A stretch of DNA of 64,000 bases from Serinus canaria (lineage: Eukaryota; Chordata; Aves; Passeriformes; Fringillidae), in assembly GCF_022539315.1 (NCBI RefSeq), contig NC_066329.1, positions 3,447,072 through 3,511,071 of the forward strand, in the 5' to 3' direction. Numbering within the stretch: position 1 is the stretch's first letter; the number at the start of each line of letters is the position of its first letter. This document shows positions 56,104 through 64,000 of the stretch, one piece after another. Under the pieces are notes generated by a model, which was given only the letters and a program-made list of their open reading frames with translations, did no database searches and had not been told where the DNA came from. Position numbers and translations under genes: made by a program.

Positions 56104-58361
56104 GGGCGGAGCTGCGGCAGCGCCGACCGGAGCGCACCCGGTGCGCTCGGGGAAGGGGCTGGAAGCGGACCCAGGGCAGCGGGAGCTCCACCGCCCTCGG
56201 AGGCGGCTCCTCGGCACGTCCTGGTAGCTCCGTGCCCGCTGTGCTCTGAACAGGGGCTGCCAAGCCCCGCTCGCTGCCTTGGCAGAACACGCTGGTTCTC
56301 CTGTTCGCCCCTGCCATGGAGTAAGGGAATAGGTAGCTGCCGTCCGCCCCACCGGCAGGTAAGGAGCGAAGCGGCCGGTGGCGTGCAAGCACCTTGCACC
56401 GCAATAATCTGCCTGTGAAGCAAAGCGGCCAGTGAAGGGGAAGGCAGGGAGGTGACCGTGACACTGCCTGTGGGCTGATCCCTGGCTTGGACTTTATAGG
56501 AGAATGTAAATTCCTGGGTTTGTTTTCTGGAGGACCTTGGCAAGGTCTTGGGTGGCTGGAGAGAGATATCCCAGGGGGAGGTCGAATGAAACGCACTCCC
56601 TACACAAAGGGGGAACAAATAACTTAATGTTTGCCCTTCTGTCTGATCACGGTGTTCCTTGAGGCATCAGATACCGGCCAGGCCTCAGGGCTGTGCTCCT
56701 GCCACCGGCTGCATTAGCAGTGGCTGCTTCAAGTGCCAGTGATATTTTATTAATTCAAGTCTTTCGCAAAGCATTTGCTTCTATAAATAAAGACCTAGTG
56801 CTGCAGACTGAGAATTAAATGCATTTGTTGCTTTTGTAATGCACCAGTGGGCCTCTTAACCAGACACAGTCTTAGAGAAGTGAACTGTTTGGCAGAATGT
56901 AACCACCCACCCCCTGCTCCCCAGTCTGCTCTGCCCAGATTGGAGTGGATCCCAAAGCTTGTTCCTGCTGCTGTGACATCAGTTCTTGGGCTCATGATGT
57001 AACTGGGCCAGGACAGACATGGCACTGCTGCAAGGAAGGGGTTCCTGAAACTACAGGGTGCCTTAGGAAAGCACATCCAGATTAGTAGCATGAAATGTGT
57101 ACACTTATCACCTCTCCAGATTCAGCCACCTCACACTGATTCCTGGCAAATCATCTCAGTGTTACAGACCCCAGCCCTGACATGATCTGATCAAATCCAG
57201 GCTAATCTCCTATATCCCTGCTATGTTTGTGACTTGTTGGGTGTCCCCCAGGTTCTGTTACCAAAGGAGTGCAAGCAGCCATGGCCAGGACAATGCTGTC
57301 TAGCTGGTGAGGCTGAGGGAGGCCTCATTAGAGCTCATTTGTGCTGATTACAAATGATCCTCCCTATTTCTACACTTTCAACTGTGATGTGTGGGTCAGG
57401 AACACAACTTTGAAGCACATAAACACTTTAAAATATTACCAAGTGTTCACTGGGTGAGCATTTTCTAAAAACTAGCTTGGATTATCATTTCCCAAGAATC
57501 AGTAGTGCATCACAAAGCAGGAGGGATTAACTGAGCAGCAGTAAGGAGAGACAGTGGCTGTGCTCATCTGGGGTAAGAGGAGCCCCTCACCCTGGCTCAC
57601 AGGCTGGTGACAGCTCCTGGCAGAGGATGGCAGACGCTGTTTGCCCTGTGTCTGTGGTGTCCTACACTGCTGTCCCAAATCAATAGTTGCTGTCACATCA
57701 GCAACTTGATTCCAGTTTGTGCCCCAGATGTCAAAGGCTCCATCCTGTTACTAATCCACTGAGCCATCAGTCAGTCCCTTGATGCAGGCTGGATTTACAC
57801 CAGTAACCTACAAGTGAAAGGTTCAGGGTCATTTTCTCAATCCCTTGACCTCTCCCTGTCCCCTGGCAGCTGTGCCAAAATGACTGAATCAGTCTTGCTT
57901 GGTCTACCAGCACCCTGATTTTCACAAGCAATGAGGGGCACATGGTTAGGGTATTAGCCATTCACTGCCGGAAAATGGGATCAGCATTTGGGATGTCCAA
58001 AAAGAGTAGTAAAAAGATGTGGGTCAGAAGCAGGCCTCAAGGCTAACAAGGTATCTAAGAAATCAGTGTGAGCCAGCCCCACTGCCCCATAGCCCTCTCA
58101 AATGGCACAGGGTTACAAGGCTCAGGTGCCCACAAGGGAACAGCTGTGCCCTGCCATGTAGAGCTCCTTGGAAGCAGCTCCCTGGTACGAAATTGGAGAT
58201 AAGGGAAAAAGGATTATCTCTGGAATTTGATTATTTAGATTGGATCTTTAATCTCTGCCCCCCGTCTACACAAGGAAATAGTAAAACTCCCTGGGATTAT
58301 TTGGGGTTTTGTTGTGAAAGTAAAATCAGACTAGCAGCAGGAGCTCAAGAGCTTCTGTTGG

Positions 58362-58385
58362 AAAAAAAAAAGAAAAAAAAAAAAA
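58362..58385. repeat. A-rich run
   Basis: Nearly pure A run of about 24 bases interrupted by one G. No retrotransposon body with target-site duplication could be recognised beside it. Confidence 0.8.
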
Positions 58386-59305
58386 GGCTTTTGAGACCTG
58401 CCCTGTCTGACCTGTTCACTGTATCACAGTGAGATCTGGCAGAACAGAGCTACAGATTACTTGGCAGACTCAGCTTTCCTCAGAAGTAGCTGTGGTTCCA
58501 GGACTGCCTCTGCAATGACAGAAAGGTGTCCTGCAGCCAGCCTTTGCCTAGTACTCCTGGCACAGGCACAGCTCTGCCACACCACAAACACAGGCACCCG
58601 CTGAAGCGAAAGTGGCCGTGGTTTGCAGGGAGGATGCCCAACCACTGTGATACTGCACTGTGGATGAGCCCAGCCTTAGACATGTGCTAACCATTTGCAA
58701 TAAACACTGTCCTGCCATCTGATGCTGCGGGCAAAAGATGTGACTGCTCAGGGCAGGGTCTGGGCAGGAGCAGGCAGAAGCAGCCAGCACACTTGTGGCC
58801 TCTGACTATCCACTGAGCTCCTGCAGGCTGGCTGTGGCACAAGCATACACCCAGCCAACCCCAATGCCCACAGGCAGGCACAGCACCCTGCAGCACACAG
58901 GCAGCAGCACAGCTGTCCTGCTCCACATGCACAAGCAGCTCCTTCCTCAACAGGCTCACAGTAAGTGAAGCACAGTTATGTACCAGCCCTCCCTTTGGCA
59001 GACACAAGCCTGCACGTGGCTCCCCCTCCCCAGTATTACCCTAAACACATTTGTAACATACCAGGACTCTGGAGTCTCTTCAGTTTATCACCCTCATCTC
59101 CAATATCACCCTCAATAATACAGCTACTGAGCCAATAAATGTGTAGATCTGTACATATCCATTTTCCAGTTTCTTGGCTCACACCCACATTTCCAAGTTG
59201 GGACCAGCTCTATAGATAAACACACACAGTGGGCATACACCCACTTGCATGCAAACTCTTCTATTGCTTCATTCCCAGGTACCTATCTGCATTCCTTGCT
59301 TTCAT

Positions 59306-59382
59306 GTGCACACACACAAACCCTTTCTAGTGCACACACCTGTGCAAACACAAGCAAACGTGCGCACACACACACAAATATA
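59306..59382. repeat. CA-rich microsatellite
   Basis: Short imperfect CA runs in a CA-rich stretch, with the longest uninterrupted stretch near 59365-59375. Confidence 0.7.
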
Positions 59383-60944
59383 AGGAGAAACATAGTTTTT
59401 CCATCACTGGAGCATCAGCCATCACTACAGCTATGCTGTTGGCACAGCAACAGGAAAGTAGAAGAGAAAATCCTCCTTTGGGACATGGATTTGTGGACCC
59501 TGAGAATGACAGAGAACCCCGGAAGTGGAAGATCTGAGATGGAGGAAGCAGGAGGATATTGGTCCTTGACCTCCCAGTTTGAGTAAGGAGGCAACCAAGA
59601 GGAAAACAGCTCCAAGTCACACCAAGAAACACAGTGATGATGGTTTTGAAGCCATTTGAAGCCAAACAGAAATTAGTCCTGGCAACTTGTGACTGAGCCT
59701 TTGCATAGAGAAGGGAAACAACTGTAGGTCTGGTAGAGCAGGGGAAGGGAGTGGTAGGTTGGGGAAAGGAGGGTAAGATCTGATGTGTCTGGAAGCAGCT
59801 GGGAGGGCCTGGAGGCTGCTGTTGTTACTGCTGCAGACATATACAGCATTTCTGAGTGTGAAGAGGTTGGTGAGCAGGGCACTGCAACACAAGGAGGCTC
59901 CCAGCCAATCCCCAACACCAGTGGAGTTACAGCTCAGCTCCCACAGCATGGCCCCACCATAACTGTGCTCACAGCTGTGTTTAAAATGAACTGAAAGGGG
60001 TGAGGTTGGCTATTGCTGCTTATCCCCTTCCCCTCCAGCTCCCCTCTGGGCCCTTTCTCCCATTGCTCCTTCCCACGATACTGCAGAGGCTCTGACCTGT
60101 GCCCATGCTAGTGGATGGAGACCCTTTGCACTGCCCTCGCTGTGAGGCACCTCCATGGCCCTTGGCCATGGCGACAGCGGGAGGGAGGGAGGGCAGAGCC
60201 CTGACACAGACTCAGTGGCCAGCACTGACTCCCCTTTCTGCAGCAAGGACTCGCCTCTGGATCCTGGGGCAGACACTGGGGTGTGCATCTGCCCAAGCCC
60301 TTATCCCCCAGCCCGGTCACCACCTCTCACAGGGACATCCAGGCTCCACATCATTTCAACGTGCATATTTATCACTTTCCCCCCACAAGACATATATTTG
60401 AATTTACTCTTGGTAAACATAACCACAGGAGATGCAAATAAGTGTTGGGGAAGCATAAATAACTCCACACAGATGGACACACACTGAGACAGCAAACACG
60501 GACACGGTTCACCAAGGGAAACCAAGAAGTGCAGAGCACGCCCTGAGGCTGCCACCAGTCCCAATGGCTTTGCTCTCATCCACCAAGCCAAGAGGATTTC
60601 TCCTGCTTTTTCTTTGCAGCAGCTGGTGGGAGAATAAAGCTGGGGAGGAGGAGTCTAAAGTTGCAAATATCCCATGAAAGCATCATGGCAAGTCCTGGCT
60701 CTGCAGTTTCCTGCAATCTTCTTCAAGGAATGGTTCCAGTTGTAGGAAGTTGCAAGTCTTTCACAGTGTGAAAGGGTGGAGGGGCATGGGGACCATGTGA
60801 GGGAGGAGCAGCAGGTCATCTTGCAACGTCCTAATCGCAGCCAGCCGATAAACCCTCCTGTAGGAACACCGGGGCTAGATGCTCCATCTAGGTCCTCTTC
60901 TGCCCTCTCTAAGGTGCTGATTCTTCTTTAGCTGAGAATTATCT

Positions 60945-60970
60945 TCAACGGGACATCATGCGAACAAACT
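60945..60970 (-). CDS. CABP1: CABP1 terminal coding exon (26 bp)
   Basis: A 26-bp coding part after an acceptor GCAG. Completes the Glu codon at position 12 of the EF-hand 4 loop and encodes FVRMMSR and TGA at 60945-60947. It matches the expected CaBP1 C-terminus and keeps the frame with the exon 1.7 kb away, which is why so short an exon can be trusted. Confidence 0.92.
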
Positions 60971-63371
60971 CTGCAACCAACAACACAAGACAGCCCTGAA
61001 CCAGAAGGCATCCATGGTCCCCAGCCCAGCTCTCATTTACTGGAGAGAGAAGCCAGGGTGAGACTGGGAGTCCCCAGGCTGCCAGCAAAGCCTGTGCACT
61101 CTGAGACTGGCCCTGAGAGCTCACACAACGTGGGCTTTAATCCTTGCATTAGATATGGTGATAAGATCCCTCTAGCAGGTCAGTTCATTGCCTTGGACTC
61201 CTTCCCAGCCACCTACGGTCTTGTTTGCACAAGGAACTCTTTGTGCAGCACTACAGCCAGCATTGTCTCCTTTCACTGTAACTTCAGGGAACCTTGATTT
61301 ACAGTTTTGGGAACACTGTATGATTTCTTAGTAAACTTGCCACTTCACAGAGATACCAGTGTGGGAAAGCATGAGAGTTGTGCTAGTATCTATACTGGCA
61401 TTCTTGCAGAGAAAAGTTTACTTTAAGGGACTTCTTGTTTTTAAAGATACATGTTAACTATAAGGATACCCTGGATCTATTTCTTGACTACCCTGCAGTT
61501 TGTGAAGTCAACTGCAGTTGTTCAAGCTGAGTGTAAATGCCATCAAATATAAATGTGTTTTCATTCTGCACTTGAATTGCTGAGGAACTAATGACTCTGC
61601 AAAGAAGAGGGCAGTGGAAATTACCCCCTTGACTTCTCCATTTCCATTGATAGAGGTGTCTTTTGACAACTAAAGTGGAAACTCACAGAGAAATTGATAC
61701 TGGGATAGCATTTCATGTATTTAAGCTGTCTAACATAATTTAGCTGTGGGAAACAAGGAGAACTACTGTCATGTGATCAGCCAGTGCATTAGAACAACTG
61801 CAGCTACCAGATACTTTCTAGGAAGATACTGGTGGTATTCTAATATTTTCAAAGCCCTCAGAGGCTTCAGCAATCCTGACTGAGATGCCTTGTCATGTAG
61901 GAGACCAGGAATACTGCTGAGCCAAAAAAATTATGTCAATTTTACTTTAATTTCATAGTTCAAGTACTTCACTCTTACTGCAAAGGGACATCTGGATTTC
62001 TACCAGGAAAAAAAAGCAGCCTGCCACACTCTCACACCCTTCCAGCTCTTATATCTTCTTAGCTGTCTGATATCAACTGCTTCATTGCCAGAAACCCTGG
62101 CCTCTATTAATATTGCTCCTGCCACACCTAATGGCTAGGATAGTAGCCCAACCACTCTAATTTTTCAAAGTCCTTCTGGCATGACAAGTGTGAGAAGAAA
62201 TTAATTATCTCTAGGATTTAACATGACACCTAGGGATCAGATATCTGCAGTATAAGTGAGCACAGCTGGCACGTGACCATCTTCTGGCACAAAGGTACAG
62301 AAACAAATTCTCTATAAAGGCATATAACAAAGGTGAGCCAGAGGAAATGAAAGGTGTAATGCATTCTCCAAAGCAATTCAGCCACCTCACAGCTCTTGGA
62401 ATAGATTTAAAGAAAGGAAAATGCCCCATTAAACAATGGCAGGCAGAGCATGTGTGCATCAGGATCTGTTTCTTTATGACAGGTTCTATCTCTTACCATG
62501 CTAGAATTATGGAGGCCCAATGGAAACTGATGCAGCAAGAAATGATACACAAATGAACAATTCATCTGACTGAAAAAATGAAGTTATTTTTTTCTCCATA
62601 CTTCAGAACCACGGGCCTTGAGCATGCAAGTCTTCCACTTCAGCTTCTGATCTGAAACTCTGACTCACAGCAGGGGAGATGGACAGCGAGCATTGATCCC
62701 TTCTCACCTTCAAAATCAACACGCCCATCTCCATTCAGATCCACGTCCCGGATGATCTCTTCAATATCCCGGTGACCCACCTGCTGCCCTAGAAGTTTCT
62801 TCATGGCTTCTCGCAGCTCACTGGTACTGATCTCCCCATCTCCATTGGTGTCAAACTGCAAGTACATGAAAAATACCAGCAGGGGAAATACAGTTAAGGG
62901 AAACAGATCTTGATCTGGATTGGTTTTTGTATTGTCTTGCTCCTAAGCGCTCTTTATTTTCACCATTCCTTCCATGTCCCTCCTTTTCCTCCTTTGAGTG
63001 TCCTTTGGATCCAGTCTGTCTTTTCTCCTCACAAAACCCTTGCAAATGCTGTCTCTGCACCAGCTTTTCTTTTCCTTGCCTCAAGAGTTCCCTTATCTTA
63101 GCAATGTTCTCTGCTCTTCCCTTATTTCATGCCTGACTGGGCTCTTTCTAGATCTTCCACTGTGCTGCTCTCTCCTCCTCCTCTTCTCCAGTGGGTCTTC
63201 TTCTCTCTATCCTGTCTTGTGTTGCTCATCTCTCTGGGGGCACGCGGAAGGGATCACTCACCTCTCTGAAGGCATCACGGAGTTCTTTTACACCAATCAT
63301 GTCTGCAGTCTCTGCTAGAAGTTTTGGTCCCATCAGCTCAACAAAATCTTCAAAATCCACATGGCCACCCA
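60945..63371 (-). CDS. CABP1: CABP1, calcium-binding protein 1 (5'-partial; last three coding exons)
   Basis: Neuronal calmodulin-like EF-hand protein (CaBP1/caldendrin) that modulates Cav1 channels and IP3 receptors. Coding segments are 63262-63371, 62708-62855 and 60945-60970, joined in frame. They encode the end of EF-hand 2 ([20 protein letters not shown]), the linker, EF-hand 3 with loop [14 protein letters not shown]-hand 4 with loop [12 protein letters not shown], and the C-terminus FVRMMSR. Both loops have the acidic and Gly residues needed for calcium at positions 1, 3, 5, 6 and 12. The N-terminal exons, which decide between CaBP1 and caldendrin isoforms, lie beyond the window. The exact C-terminus and the MLEC neighbour make CABP1 far more likely than CABP2, CABP4 or CABP5. 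Confidence 0.94.
62708..62855 (-). CDS. CABP1: CABP1 penultimate exon, EF-hands 3 and 4
   Basis: Acceptor CAG, donor GTGAGA. Encodes [37 protein letters not shown] and [12 protein letters not shown], plus one base. Confidence 0.96.
63262..63371 (-). CDS. CABP1: CABP1 internal exon, EF-hand 2 end and linker
   Basis: Acceptor AAG, donor GTGAGT on the minus strand. Begins with two bases of a split codon, then [20 protein letters not shown] to ELRDAFRE. The short Gly-Gly-His-Val piece belongs to the degenerate EF-hand 2 of CaBP1. Confidence 0.94.
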
Positions 63372-64000
63372 CTTGGGACAAGATGAAAGATTGTGTGTAA
63401 GAACTCCATAAGTTAGCCAAGACCAGCACTTGCTTTGCATTTCTGTGTGCCCCAGAGAGCGCTTGGCCCTCCAGGAAGCAAAGCACAGAAGATGTGGGAC
63501 AGTGGAAAGAAAAGGAGAGGTAGTTTTACCCTGTATTTTCTGGATTATGGGCTGGGCAGAATGAGTCCCAGTTATTCCATCCTAGGCTGCCACGGACTGT
63601 CCCACCCTTATTGCATCACATAGTATGTATCAGAGGCTTGATCGTTCTAGTGCTTATAGCAACACTCTGCTGCGCCTGTGCCAAAGGGCACGGCAAGGGC
63701 ACAGCATGATGTTCCTGCAGAGCCTGGGCAGTGCCCTGCAGCACTGGTGCAGCCCTGCTCTATTACAGCAGCTAATGTATGTCCAACTGTTTATCCATGG
63801 TATTAGTTCTTTTACTTGTTAGTGCCCTGAGAGCTGTCAGCAACATTCTCAAATTCCCAAGCACTTGTGTGCCAGGCTTACCAGCTGCTTTTGTGTGTGA
63901 CTGGTTGCATATGTCGCAGCTGTTCTCATTTCCTTGACCAAGTAATTTGTCCTTTTAACATAATCCTGTGTCAGAAATAACATGCACTAAATATGCCTCT

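Larger units (their letters stand above)
54880..56240 (-). promoter_or_regulatory. MLEC: MLEC promoter CpG island
   Basis: G+C- and CpG-rich sequence from intron 1 to about 660 bp upstream of the ATG, without a clear TATA box. CCAAT boxes (reversed relative to MLEC) lie at 55662-55666, 55755-55759 and 56020-56024. The one nearest the gene suggests transcription starts within the 85 bp before the ATG. Confidence 0.75.
56240..60944. other. Non-coding region between MLEC promoter and CABP1 stop, including the CABP1 3'UTR
   Basis: About 4.7 kb with no coding exon recognised. The part next to 60945 must be the CABP1 3'UTR, but I saw no canonical minus-strand AATAAA there until 56.7 kb, so its end is undetermined. 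It holds an A-rich run near 58362-58385 and CA-rich microsatellite sequence near 59310-59380. Confidence 0.6.

Noticed and set aside
55688..56596. 302-residue open frame on the minus strand in the MLEC upstream CpG island
   Set aside because: Arg/Pro/Ala-rich translation typical of G+C-rich DNA with few stop codons; no recognisable domain, and overlapping frames are equally open.
58362..58385. A-rich run as the tail of a retrotransposed gene copy
   Set aside because: No coding remnant or flanking target-site duplication recognised next to it.

Overview
This window looks like a gene-dense stretch of a vertebrate nuclear genome, most likely a bird and probably a songbird. All 28 introns with both ends in the window are GT-AG, the promoters are CpG-rich, and the encoded proteins are nearly identical in their core domains to the human proteins as I know them. 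Five genes lie in about 64 kb in the order SPPL3 - ACADS - UNC119B - MLEC - CABP1, which is the gene order of human 12q24.31. In human the same block is much more spread out. The compactness, the absence of recognisable Alu or L1 sequence, and the G/T-rich intronic low-complexity tracts are why I favour a bird; that part is inference.

Layout. 1-23.6 kb, plus strand: SPPL3 (signal peptide peptidase-like 3), exons 2-11 with the stop codon and 3'UTR; exon 1 lies before the window. 23.6-27.5 kb: intergenic, between two convergent genes. 27.5-34.8 kb, minus strand: complete ACADS (short-chain acyl-CoA dehydrogenase, 10 exons, 414 aa). 34.9-41.7 kb, minus: complete UNC119B (5 exons, 239 aa) with a probable long 3'UTR that ends about 150 bp from the ACADS start codon. 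43.0-55.6 kb, minus: complete MLEC (malectin, 5 exons, 280 aa) with a probable 3'UTR of up to 5.7 kb. 56.3-60.9 kb: no coding sequence seen; it probably includes the CABP1 3'UTR. 60.9-64 kb, minus: the last three coding exons of CABP1; the rest lies beyond the window.

The genes do not form a pathway. SPPL3 is a Golgi intramembrane protease that cleaves glycosyltransferases. MLEC is an ER lectin that binds glucosylated N-glycans. ACADS works in mitochondrial beta-oxidation. UNC119B carries myristoylated cargo to cilia. CABP1 is a neuronal calmodulin-like sensor. Their linkage reflects conserved synteny.

I found no previously undescribed biological system. The observations most worth checking are regulatory: a perfect RFX X-box 66 bp upstream of the UNC119B start codon (fitting its ciliary role), a second X-box upstream of MLEC, a near-perfect CTCF core motif in an isolated CpG patch, an intronic CpG island in SPPL3, and the very tight UNC119B/ACADS tail-to-head spacing.
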